DNA of 64,000 bases from contig OENT01000843.1 of the NCBI GenBank assembly GCA_900239685.1, positions 1 to 64,000 on the forward strand. Reading direction: 5' to 3'. This document shows, piece by piece, positions 25,568-37,347 of the stretch. Made by a program: the position numbers and the translations under genes. Positions within the stretch are counted from its first letter, which is position 1. Every line of letters begins with the position of its first letter. The DNA comes from Rotaria macrura. Taxonomy: Eukaryota > Rotifera > Eurotatoria > Philodinida > Philodinidae. The notes beneath the pieces were generated by a model. The model had not been told where the DNA came from. It was given only the letters and a program-made list of their open reading frames with translations, and made no database searches.

Positions 25568-28500
25568 TCAATTGACAAGAGAAGATTTTTGAATTTGTTT
25601 TTGAAGACGTTCAAGTTCAATTTGTAATGTTGCACGTGCTTTCTTTTCTTCATCTAATTCACCAACAAGATCACGAATTTGATCTGCAAATTTTATTTTC
25701 ATGTCTTCCATAAAAACCTTCATTTTTAATACATCTTTTTGTAATTGTTCCATTGTTATCGTACTATTATTATTTAATGTATTAGAATTAACATATGAAG
25801 AATTCGTTGCTGTTTGAATCAATTCATTTGTACTATTAAGTGACGACGGGCCTTGTTGATTCGTATTTACTAATGTAGAATGAAGGGATGATGGACGATT
25901 TGTATATCGTGGGGATTCTAATTGTCCTGGCTCTTCAAAATACAGAAAAAAAGCACAAAATGAATTTTCATTCGATATCTTCTAGTTTTCTTTTCTTCTT
26001 ACCTCGTTGAGATGATGGTGGTGATGGAGTATGAACTTTTCGTTCGTTCTAAACGATAGAATCATTTCAAGAAGAATTTCTCATAACGATAATTTCATAG
26101 CCGTTATGTACAATCAAATAGTGTTTCTGCAAACTGATATCTAGCATATGAGGTGAAATATTTAACTTTTCAAACGACAAATTCTATTTTCGTGATTTTA
26201 ATCATTATTGAACATATTCATGGATTAAACTTCATTATGTAAATGTAAAGTACTAGAATCACTTTAATTTAGTGTCTAATTGTCGATAAATCCAATTTTT
26301 TTTATATCAGTCTTATAGTCAATGTCAAGGTGTTCTTGTGGGAAAAAAATTTCTGCATCTATCTTATCTTCAGATTTAGTTCTGACATAGGCATATTTTT
26401 CTTCTATATCACTCATGTAGTATGATAGTAAATAGAAGAAAATCAAATACAAAAAAGGCTCTCGAAGCTATGAAATAACTTTCTGCATGAAGTTTAGAAT
26501 TGAATGTCAATTTTAATTTTGGAGAAAACATATTTACAGTATCTAACCAATAAGTCTGTCTACGTCGATGAAGCGCAAATAGTTCATAAAGTAAATAAGT
26601 TTTATGTTGATTGAAAGTTTTCATGCCTAGAAGAATCAACTATTAAAACTAAAATGATGTTTTTCTTTAACACCTCGGTCAACAACTTTAAGATACATCA
26701 TATTATTCTTAGAAGAATATTAAATATTAACCTTAGATTCAGTTGTTTGTGGACGATTATTATGAGATGTTTCATCAACAGAGCTTATTGATTTATTTAT
26801 TCCATTTTCCTAATTATAAAATGGAAGATTTCGTTGAAATACGATCGTCTTTTTCTTTCAAGCGAACAAACCAATTTTCGTATTGTGGATGATGGTGGTC
26901 GTTTTGATGATACAGGTTTTGGTTTATTGAAACCACTTAGTTTTTCTGTTGTACCAATAGCATCAAGATTATTAATTTCTGCGTAATGATTGCGTGATGC
27001 ATGTCCTTAATAGAATAAGTACGTTTGTGAATGAACAGATATTTCATTACAATTCTATTTACCTTCTTCATCACTAATTGAAGTTGACTTCGCATGATGT
27101 GAATCATTAGAGAAACCATGTGATGAATCTATCCAGCAAAGACACATAAACACATGATAATTTTCAATGATAAAACAATGTACCTCCGTTAGTTGTTTTT
27201 GGTTTTTGTAATGTTTGAGAAAGATTCTTTGAACCCGTATCAGGTGTATTCGGTCGATGTTTCGAATTCTATAGAAGAAAAACAAACAGAACACATAATA
27301 TTCATTGCATGTTATGTTAATCTTAAATAATGAACAAACTATTGATGATGGTGTTGTTGTCGCCAGAATTTCTTCAACATAATTATCTACAATATGAAAA
27401 CATTCGATGATAAATGAACAAGAAAATTATCAAATTCTACCAGGAAATACGCCAATGCGACCGTTGATTTCACCTTTCCACCATCCTTCATCTTCAAGAT
27501 TTTTGTCAAGAACTGTAACAATCTCGTTAACTGTCAGTGTTAATTCATCGTCGGCAGCTTTTTTATAATCGTATAGGACACGTGCTTTTATTGGTGTCGT
27601 CTTTTTCGATATTAATAACGGTGGTGTAGCTGGCGTTTTTTGTTGTGATACAGGTGTTTCTTGTGATGCTGGTGCAATTGTTTTACTACTCTGAATAAAA
27701 ATAAGAAAATAATAGATAGATATTTAACTTTGTTTGAATCTAAACATACTTCTTTATTAGTCAACATATTGAGACCATTGACTGGTTTACGTTTGATGGG
27801 TGGATCTTTCTTATGATCTATTCGAGAGTAATACATTTTCTTCTTAAATATCGTATCAATTCATTGATATCCTACTTGTTTCATCAGTTATACGTGTAAC
27901 ATAATTCGATGGAAACAAACCAACTTTACCATTGAGAAAACCTTCATACCAACCATCTTCAACCTAAAAACAATATATGAAAATCTCATGTGTTCTTCCT
28001 AACAAAAACAATCGAAACATACCAAACGTGTTACATTAATAATATCATTTGGATTTATTGATAATTCATCGTCATGTACTGGCATATAGGCGTAAGCAAC
28101 TTTAACTTGAAATAATGTTCCATTTGGTAAAGTATTCGATTGATAGACTACAATAGAAATCAAAATATAAACATTGAAGTCAAAGAGACGGAATAATCAC
28201 AAATAATGAAGAACGAAAAGAAAATGAAGCATAGAGCATGAAAAAAAAAGAATTTTTAGACAAAATGAATGTTTTCTTTCATCGAAAAAAAACAGAGTGA
28301 ATACATACATATCATTTTTAGGTATGAAAAAAAACTATCGACATTTAAATTAATTAGTTAATGCTATCTCATCATTCAAAATTCAACTCACGAGTATCAT
28401 CATTTGTAGGTCGTTTTCGTAATGTACCACTTTTATTTGCGTTAACAGCAGATTGTAATCGTGATCCAAGTTCATTTGCAAACGTGCGATTTTTAGCTTT

Positions 28501-28873
28501 TTCTTTTGTCAATGGCTGTTCCAGAACACGTATGGTAGAAAAAAAAATGATTTTCACTAGAATGGAAAAAGAAATGCTAACATCAACTTACAGTGACGAA
28601 ATTTTCTGGAAAATGTCTAAAAAGAAACAAATGATATACGATGATGAAACATAAAATAAGAAAATTTGACTTTATACAAACCCAAATGTTCCACGACATT
28701 CTCCTTTGAGCCATCCATCTTCAGCTGGTACAGCATCAGTTATAATATCTCCTTTTCTTATTGTTAATTCATCTGGTGATTTTGCAATATAATCATATTC
28801 AACAATATAGGTGCCCACTAGTATGAAAAATCGATAAATGTGATTTATTTGAAAAAGAAAATTGATTCTTACT
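25568..28873 (-). CDS. CD2AP: CD2AP/CIN85-family adaptor with three SH3 domains
   Basis: Fifteen coding exons: 28873 (A of ATG), 28682-28817, 28592-28616, 28392-28515, 28023-28147, 27876-27963, 27750-27817, 27441-27690, 27340-27386, 27184-27268, 27063-27128, 26872-27005, 26732-26809, 26003-26048, 25568-25932. They join without a break to 545 residues. Three SH3 domains lie at about 2-55 (YIVEYDY ... EDGWLKGE ... GHFPENFV), 110-163 (VAYAYMP ... DGWYEGF ... GLFPSNYV) and 223-277 (VLYDYKK ... GWWKGE ... GVFPDNYV). A low-complexity Ser/Pro-rich linker follows, and the last 65 residues form a coiled coil with GELDEEKKARATLQIELE, the hallmark of CD2AP/CIN85. These adaptors link receptor ubiquitination (CBL), endocytosis and actin. 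The first intron splits the ATG itself. The single ancestral gene cannot be assigned to CD2AP or SH3KBP1 specifically. Confidence 0.94.
26409..26639 (-). other. Unexplained open frame inside an intron of the CD2AP-like gene
   Basis: A 76-codon frame on the same strand sits in the longest intron (26049-26731). It follows an acceptor-like cttctag and contains LLYELFALHRRRQTYWLD, FSPKLKLTF and a hydrophobic Phe-rich end. Joining it to the preceding exon gives a stop codon, so it is not a plain cassette exon in that phase. It may be a degenerate gene fragment, a nested gene or chance. No family was recognised. Confidence 0.25.
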
Positions 28874-31800
28874 TCTCTGTAATAATGACGATTTTAGTTC
28901 ATTTGAAATAAAATCTAGAAATAATGAAGAAGAAATAAAAGAAAGTGAAAGATTATATTCTACGTCATTGTTCTTCGATTTTATTGTGTGACCCATTTTT
29001 TTTTGGTGATCGAAAGTAAGTAGATGCACGTATATATTTATATATCTACATATATGTATATACATATATACGTATATATGCATCAAGCAACAGCAGATGT
29101 CAAATGTCAACTAAAGGGACAGAGAGGCGCAAAAGAGGAGACAGACACACGAACGAACTCCGGTATACATTCTGCTCTGTTACCAAAGTGAAGAAACAAA
29201 GTAAAAAGAGACAGAAGAACAGAAGAAAAAAATCAGGAGCAGCAATAAGCGCTGGTTGGCGAACGGTGAAGAGCAAAATTCTCTTTCTTTGAAGAGAGAG
29301 TTTTTCGCGCATGCATGCATGCATATAATAATAACCAACAACGACCATGTTAGTACATGATAGACTGGTCGAATAGTAAGGCAATCCGTATATAATCATT
29401 CATAGAGAGCGCTAGATGTCGATCATTAGCAATCATTATCTCGATCTAAGTAAATAAAATCCAGCTGCTGCTTAATAACAATAACATAAATTCGAAGACC
29501 TCTTCTTTATACTCATGTGTTTTCTTTTTCGAATACTATGACATTGTAAGTTTTAAATCATGCGTATGTGTCTGGATACCTAATATACATGTATTTGACG
29601 TAATTAATCATGCGGATATGAAAGTTTTTTAATGAGAATATTTTATACGATACTGGTCACTATGTGTTGACACATATCTCATTATGTTTAAATTTGTACA
29701 AAGCTTTGCATTTCTTTCACACGTATGATTTAGTTCAAGTGAAAGAAATGAAAATATTGATTTTGTATTTATCGAGTACGAAGAATATTATCCATGGAAA
29801 AATACACGTCAATGTCCTTCATTCAATCATCTATGATTCGATATAATTGAAATTGAACTATTAGAAATATTGATTGAATATGTAAGCTATATTCTTCAGA
29901 CTTTTCTAGTACCTGTATTCTACAATAATCTTTTAATCTTTTCTTTTTCTGTACTTTGATAAAGTTCTATTTGAAAATTTGATTAATAAAAGTACAATGT
30001 CAAGAATTATATCACGTTTGAAAGAAAACAAAACAGTATAGTAGTCTAGAACTTCGTCTATTCATCAGGCCGTATCTTCTCCATTCTATTCTTAATCAAA
30101 GTACATTTTTTTTGTTTCGTATTTTTGACAGGTGAATAAGAAAAGAAAATATATAAATTTTATTACTTACACAATACATGAAGTAGTATGCCATAACTTG
30201 CAAAAAAAGCTATCGAATATCTTAATTTTTTATATCGGTGACGATGAATAATAGAGAATTAGTTTTCGAATCGTGTTGTATGTTTCTGATAACTAATAAA
30301 TACATATAAATATATACATATATATGTAATGTGAAGATAGAAAGAAAAACGATCGTAATCTTTATAAAGACATTTATTGCATATTTAAATCATAAAATAA
30401 AATGTACAAGAGAAGTGTGGCAAGTACTTGACTTTGACTTAAATTATATCTTCTCTTTTCGATCAATTTCTTCGTTGGTGAAAATATTACTGAGTTAAGA
30501 AAAAAAACAATAACTATGATTATAGTTTACCATCGTATTGAAGTAATAAGAAAGTTCAAATTATGACTTTGCAATACGAACAGATTCAACTTCAAAATGA
30601 CATTTGTGGTATTGTGCATGACTGCATAGTACTACTAATTCAAACTTATACTCTCACAACTATATTTACACTGTTCTATATATTACTGATTACACAGCAG
30701 CACATGTCATTAAAGACGCTTGAGGTGGTTTCTTACCAAGGATTTCCGATTAGGTTTATTTGAAAAACTAGTGCAAAAAGAGAACAGAGTAAACTTTATC
30801 ACATTGACCATCGATATAAATTATGAATTTATCTACAGTTTGAATCAATCCTTGTCCGTCGAACTTCTTTATAATAAAGAGTAGATATAGTTCGAAATAA
30901 ATCAAGTTCTAAAACTTTTGTTTATTTGCTTTATAAATTGGGCAAATATCGGTGGCATGTAAACATTGTCTACTATAATAAATGGTTTAGAATCTATTTT
31001 AAAAAGCATAAAAATATTAATATTTTATTATTGTTCATAATACTCAGGGTAGAAGTGTAAATATAACAGAATAACTGATGTGCAAAAAAATAGTGTTCTA
31101 GTGCACTATTAAAGAACATTTTTTTTCCATATTATCCTACTTCTTTTCTGTTTCCACTTGAGAATATAAAGAAAGTAATGTTTTCAATCTTCAAACATTT
31201 TATATTATCACATGCAATTAAAAAGTTGTCATAGCTTTTCTATTATCATAAGAACGATTGAAAATCATTCTTAAAATGATATTCTAGATACTGTAATCTA
31301 CCTTAATTCAATAAAATCATAGAACAGAGAAGTTTTTCGTTTCATTTATATCTAATGTCACGAAGTATACGAAAGCACATGTGTAGAGTTTAAGAATGAG
31401 ATGACTGATGTTCATGAGAAACATTGCACTATATTTGAGTAAGCTTTGAGAATTATATTGAAAGAAAAAAGTTATTATCCATCTCTCATATATGATCAAC
31501 AAAGCTAATTAATAATTTCTTTCACTATGAAAAACAAGGACCATTGTGTAAGTAAATTTAATTTGATATCATCCATTTTAACAATCTCATCGAATATAAT
31601 AAATTCCAAAGGTTGTATTAATTGGAAACGTTAGAATTACTCTAGAGATATATTTCTCTTGTGTACACACAAGCTTCTTTTTTTAATTAAAATTATTGGC
31701 ATAATCATTAAACCGTGTATTGATATGCAAGTTGCTCTAGTTTTGATAGAACTGACAACAAGAATCATAAGAATTCATTCTCTGAATGAAAGAAGTGTAA

Positions 31801-34161
31801 GATGATGAAAGGAGTCATCGTAGTCACGACACGAAAATCTAGATAGTTCAGTGTCAACAGTTTTCGAACGTGTTAGTCATTGAAATCCTATCAATTAGTT
31901 CGTTACTAACTATCATCATCTCTTCATTTTCGTGTCGACTGTAATACATTCAATTGATATTGAGAGAATATTAAAAAGTAGTTAATCTACAAAAATTTCC
32001 TTTGATGGTATTGTTGAGTATTTAAGGCATTAGTACATATCAAGGTGGATACTATATGATTGCTGAATTTTCTTACGCACGATTTTGCATTAGTGAAAGA
32101 AGATTGTCGTATCGCATTTACTTTTGTCTTCCAAAATAGTAAGCAAAACCGCTTTGTATGTGATATGACGTAACGTAAGACGATAAGTAAGATGATAAGA
32201 TTGCATCACATTCTTGAAATATATGCTATGGTATGTTATTGAAATCAAGCGTCATTGACAAAAAAAAAGAAGAAGAAGAAGAGAAACTTGTCTGCTCTAT
32301 ATCGTTCAATATAAAACTATACTCATGAATCTTGAATGAACGACAGTAATATTCGAAGACAATTACTTTTATTATACTACCATTAGAAATAAAATGATTG
32401 TAAATGAATTTTTCTATTTCATGTTAACATTGAATTTTTTAATATTAATCAATTGAGCTATTGTCTTATACAGTATGTGTTCATGTGTAATGCACGAGAA
32501 AATGTTGAAAATTATTAATGACGATACATAAATCAATAGAAACTAGATAAAACGTTAGAACAAAAATAATCTTTTCAATTAGTTTTGTAAGGTAACTGTA
32601 ACTTTGTGAAAATACAAAAAACAAACATGATTATAGCGGTTGCTTTGACATTTCACAAATGAACAATTTCGAAGCTTTCAAAAATTGTATTATCTCGAGA
32701 TGTTTTTGACCTTAGTTACTATAGTATAATATTGCACTAGATTATGTTCCTTTCTATCTGTAAAGTAATGTGAGTACATGATCTGTGCATTCGCTTTTGT
32801 CTTCGTGGATATTGATGAAAATCATCAAATTTTGTAGCAAGGCGAAAAATTTAGATGTGCTTCAAATTGTTCTCTACAACAACGATCATGACTCACATAT
32901 TATTATAGTGTAAAGGAATGTTTTCTCATATGATGCATAGTACGGTATGAAAATATCATTGTTCATTCAAATGTACTGTGTTTTAACAAACAATAAATAG
33001 CCGATGTTGATGCATGAAACGAAATCGCTCAAAGTTAAAGAGGAAAACAATTTCACGTATGTTCATTCAATAACGGTCAAAGTAGTGATTGAGGTTGTAG
33101 AAACAACTTTCAAGTTCTGAATTGGAATTTATTCAATAGAGTAGAGTTGTTATGTTGCAGAAGTAAAATCCTTTTTGATATGTATCAATGCCATCGAAAA
33201 AGAATTTTCTTTCGTGTCTTATCTAAACATGTCATTTTTATTCAGTGAATTTAATATATTTTATATGAATGGATTAGGAAATGTCATCATTAGTTTTTAC
33301 TATTGTTTTCATCTCTTTTACGAAGCAAAAATATCAATGTTAACATACAGTTGAAGTTTATAAAAATTTAAACAAAATATTCTCTAGTTCAGCCACAAGC
33401 ATCTCTCAAATAATCCAATTATTGAATGTATTCATATGATTTTTAAAAAAGAAGTTAAATTTGTCACTCAATACTGGAGATCTCACAACGACGCTTGACT
33501 GTAATTAATTGAGAAGCATCAATCTTGATTCGAGAAAACATTTTCATTTTGTCCACTACATTATAAGTAAAGACTTCACTGTATCAAGCAGTACTATCTG
33601 TAGTCATCTTACTTCGAAAAAAAAGAAGCATATGGAATTATTCTTAATCTGAGTACAAAGAGATTTTATCGAACGCGACACTATACGTATAGGCAACATG
33701 AAGAGATATTGAAGAGTTTTCAAGTGTATGCCGTAGGAGATTTATGAACTTTATTCATATTGAGTATAGCATATATGAAGTAAGGGTGTGAATATGAGTA
33801 TGTTCTAAATATTGTTTGTTCACTTTTGAATACCATACTAGACAACCAAGTATATATCTAGAGGAATAACGGCGGTCACAGAATTTCAAGTATATAGAAG
33901 AGCTTCATCATTGATAATGATTTACAATCTTAAAATCGATCTAACTAAAAATACTGCGAACTATTAATCCATGAGAATTCATATGACAAGAGCATCATAT
34001 GACAGATGATACTTTATCGGTCTGTTTTCGTTTACAAGGACTTGTTCTGACTCTTATCATATGTCTTGAATTTTTTAATCAACGCTCATGCGAGTGAAAA
34101 AGATGTGAGCATATCACTTTTCTATATGCGTCAGTCATTTTCGAGGTGTTAGAGAGGTTGA
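28874..34161. other. Long AT-rich non-coding region
   Basis: The left part holds the promoter and 5' UTR of the CD2AP-like gene. Alternating TA-rich sequence lies at about 29026-29080 and a (GCAT)n tract at about 29308-29326. A 12-bp inverted repeat (cgacacgaaaat at 31827-31838, complement at 31926-31937) is present. No gene could be supported across about 5 kb. Confidence 0.5.
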
Positions 34162-34170
34162 TATATAAAA
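34162..34170 (+). promoter_or_regulatory. TATA-like box
   Basis: TATATAAAA lies about 190 nt before the ATG of the small unknown gene at 34359; placement is plausible for its promoter but unproven. Confidence 0.3.
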
Positions 34171-34358
34171 GTTATACAAAGAAATCCTTCGTGTAAGATA
34201 CTGTCATCTACATTCAATAAACCCGTTCATTGGTGCAATGCTCTTTGTCGCTAGTGTCGATCAAATATTCTTATCATAAGACTTAAACTTATTTTCTAAA
34301 ATCCAAAAAATAAACAACTTGTACGGTTTTTGAAATTATCTTTGATTAAATTATAAAT

Positions 34359-34712
34359 ATGAATGATCGATCATTTTCATCTGAAAATATACATCCGGCT
34401 ACTTGTTGTTCGTCATCATCATCAACACCACCAATGCCAACGTTAACAACCGATGATTATCTCGACGGTCTTCATTGTGTTCACGAAGCACAAAAAGTAA
34501 ATGCAACACCAGAAGAAATCGTATTTAAATTACGCCTTTATCTTGAAGACAAAGTCGGTGGTAAATATGTGTTAAATACAATACTAACACTTATAAGAAC
34601 GAAACAACTCGTGGATTTTAATAATCATAAAGAATTTGAATATTGTACAAGTTTATTGCCACTTTTCATGGTACTTATCTGTCTGGAAAATTCACTTGTT
34701 CAACAAAGATAA
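34359..34712 (+). CDS. Small protein of unknown function, possibly the first exon only
   Basis: 117-codon open frame with codon use like the confirmed genes (for example GATGATTATCTC and GAAGAAATC stretches). The N-terminus is Ser/Pro/Thr-rich (SSSSSTPPMPTL), followed by a probable helical region with HCVHEAQKVNATPEEIVFKLR and LEDKVGGKYVLNTILTLIRTKQ. A possible donor (gtactt) lies after codon ATG near 34668, so the last 14 codons might be intron read-through and the gene may continue downstream, though I could not find the next exon. I do not recognise the family. Confidence 0.5.
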   Translation: MNDRSFSSENIHPATCCSSSSSTPPMPTLTTDDYLDGLHCVHEAQKVNATPEEIVFKLRLYLEDKVGGKYVLNTILTLIRTKQLVDFNNHKEFEYCTSLLPLFMVLICLENSLVQQR

Positions 34713-36100
34713 TGCAGTTTCTTTTAGCTTGATTATTATTGTCGATGATACAGTAATTTCTTGTTTTGTATCATGGTGAATTTCTTTGTATATTGTATTG
34801 TAATCAGAAATATGTGAACCCCGGTCGTAGTGAAACTATTTTTTGTTTCTTGACTTTCAATAATATCGATTCTGAAAATAAACATGTAACATTGTCTACT
34901 GAATCGTATATGATCATTGCCGTAGTTTTCACAATTGTCAAACAACAAAAGAAAGCAAGACATTCTTTCTTTTGACAATGTCTGAATAATGAGAATATGT
35001 ATCCAAATGATTTCAATATCACACCTGACTAATTGTCTGTTAGAAAATGTTGCTATTACTATGAATGATTGAACAAATCTTGAAATGAACATAATGATAC
35101 ATCGATTGAAATATGATTCGAATAGATATTTTTCAAGAATTTAGTGGCAACTCAAGACAATCAAAGTTATTGGATATTTGAGAATATTCTCATACTATTT
35201 GAAATTCTAATCGTATAAAATGACTTTACAATGGTTACTGTAGAATACTTGTTTTTTGCACTTTGAACACTAAATCAATTATTCATATATTACCGTTAGA
35301 AAGTATTTTTAGAAACCATTATTATACTTTTGTTATTCATCGCTAATTTGACTTTTGAAGATTGGTAACATAGCGAGTCATCTGACAGTCTATAAGCAAA
35401 AGAATGCTTCATAATTTGATCGATTATGATAGTCAATTGAACATTTAAGGTAACAATTTACAATCATTGTTCGGTTTCATCAATATCTCACGGGAAAGTT
35501 TTCCAGTTGATGACATTCACACCGAGAGAGAAAATATTCTTTTTACAAAAAACAATAGATTGATATCCGTTCGATAGAGTCTCCAATATGAGTCGACGAA
35601 GAAAACTTGTTTTGCTTAGAATTTTTGGTCACATCTCATAACATAGGATCATTAAAAGAGCATTGCGACCTCATCTATTTTGTAATTCATGATACTCTAT
35701 TATTGAAATCTCGTCAGGTTCGTATGTCACATTGGTATATAAGTGAAAGACATTATTTATGGGGAAATAATGTAGTTCTGATAAATCTGATACATGATAA
35801 ATCATATAAAAAATCAGCATTACCTTTGACTTACGATTTTATTTGATCAACAATGTTTCAAGAGTTCTTGATACTAGGTTACAGTTACACATCACGCTAT
35901 GATTTGTATACTGATATATTTGGTTCTCTTTTAGTACATTAGGGGAAATGATCTAAAGATGCATCAATATAAATTGATACACAGTTTTTTTTGTATCGAT
36001 GCCATTACAGCAATCGTTTCTATTATGACTATTCTTATTAAATCAGATAATAAACGGAATGCCAAGGAAATTTTCTTTTTCTCATAGTTCTACACTGCCG
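34713..36100. other. AT-rich non-coding DNA
   Basis: Overlapping open frames on both strands around 34736-35092 have no motif and no consistent codon use. No gene supported. Confidence 0.45.
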
Positions 36101-36106
36101 TTTATT
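36101..36106 (-). terminator. Poly(A) signal for the Gly/Pro/Tyr-rich gene
   Basis: AATAAA on the minus strand about 106 nt after the stop codon. Confidence 0.35.
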
Positions 36107-36211
36107 AGATGTACAAAGTAATGATTCTCAAATTTTTAATTCATATTCGTGTAGATAAGATAGAATTTACAACATGAAAAAATTTATGTTTATCATACAA
36201 CTGCTTTTCAT

Positions 36212-37161
36212 TTAATAAGGATGACCATATTGATTGTAAGGTTGACGGTAACCAGAACCACCAATACGACCATCACCATTCAGATCCATATGTGTCATTT
36301 TTTCTAATTGATTGATCAAACCTCCTCCGGCACCGTGTTGTTGTTGTTGAGGAGGAGGAGGCCCGTAGCCAGGGCCACCATATTGATTGAATTGTGGAGG
36401 AGGAGGACAAGGAGCACCACCATACTGGTTATACTGTGGAGCGTAACCAGGAGCACCATATGCACCGTAATTTGGAGGATACGGAGACGCACCACCATAC
36501 TGATTATTATACTGTGGAGGATATCCAGGAGCTCCATATTGTTGTGGAGGTGGTGCATAAGCATGACCACCGCCAACACGGCCATCACCATTGAGATCCA
36601 TGTGTGTCACTTTTTCTAATTGATTGATCAAACCTCCTCCAGCACCTTGAGCTGGTCCGTAGCCACCACCGCTGTATCCATGACGCCCATAACCTATTTT
36701 AACAAAATTCAAAAATTTTCTATGATTCATTTTTATTTATTTTCAAATAATTTCATACCTGAACCAACCACACCATCACCATTCAGATCCATACCAATTT
36801 TCTTTTCAACTTGTTTAGTTATAAAATCTATTTATGAGAAAAAATATATGAAAGTGATATTTCGATTAATGCAAGTGGAGCATGGATTTGTGTATTTTCG
36901 CTAAAACTACTTCATGCTAACAAACACTTATCAGCCTCATTGTTACAAGTCAATAAATGACGTGTTTTCATTGTAAGGAAGTAAACAGGTAATATCATTT
37001 ATCTATGCCATATTTTAATTTGTAAGAAAAGAAAGGATTGTTTTTTTACAATCTTAATTATTTCTTATTTTATTAAATCTGTTCAACAAAATCATATGTC
37101 AGCATCAAGTAATATATTTATCAAATATTGTCATTGACAAAAGTTTTCAAGTCAAACTTAC

Positions 37162-37193
<32 letters not shown>

Positions 37194-37266
37194 CTATTAT
37201 ATGTTTCGAAAAAAATTCTAATTGAATCAACGATCATCAGATAAGAACAAAAACAAACTTACTCAT
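36212..37266 (-). CDS. Gly/Pro/Tyr-rich protein with three EF-hand-like loops
   Basis: Exons 37263-37266 (ATGA), 36759-36827 and 36212-36693 join in frame to 184 residues. A short motif is repeated three times: KKIGMDLNGDGVVG near the start, KVTHMDLNGDGRVGG in the middle and KMTHMDLNGDGRIGG near the end, the last two preceded by GGGLINQLE. Each DLNGDGR(I/V)G core has Asp/Asn/Asp at loop positions 1, 3 and 5 as in EF-hands and dockerins, but the acidic residue at position 12 is missing. Between them lies disordered sequence of PPQQYGAPGY- and NQYGG-type repeats like those of annexin VII or ALG-2 N-termini. A calcium-responsive, aggregation-prone or surface-associated role is possible but not shown. 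A TATA box lies upstream. Confidence 0.85.
37165..37193. repeat. (TA)n microsatellite
   Basis: Uninterrupted TA run inside the first intron of the Gly/Pro/Tyr-rich gene. Confidence 0.9.
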
Positions 37267-37338
37267 GTTCCTTTTTGTTTTGTCGTAGTAGTTAATAGAA
37301 AAAGTTTGGAATAATATATGATAGTCTGCAGGATTGTG

Positions 37339-37347
37339 TTATTTATA
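37339..37347 (-). promoter_or_regulatory. TATA box of the Gly/Pro/Tyr-rich gene
   Basis: TATAAATAA on the minus strand about 75 nt before the start codon, which would place transcription start near 37315 and give a leader of about 50 nt. Confidence 0.5.

Noticed and set aside
34736..35092. 118-codon minus-strand frame
   Set aside because: Overlaps other random frames on both strands and lacks any feature or start context.
36308..36619. Arg/Thr-rich frame opposite the Gly/Pro/Tyr-rich gene
   Set aside because: It is the antisense of a repetitive coding sequence; its composition is explained by that.
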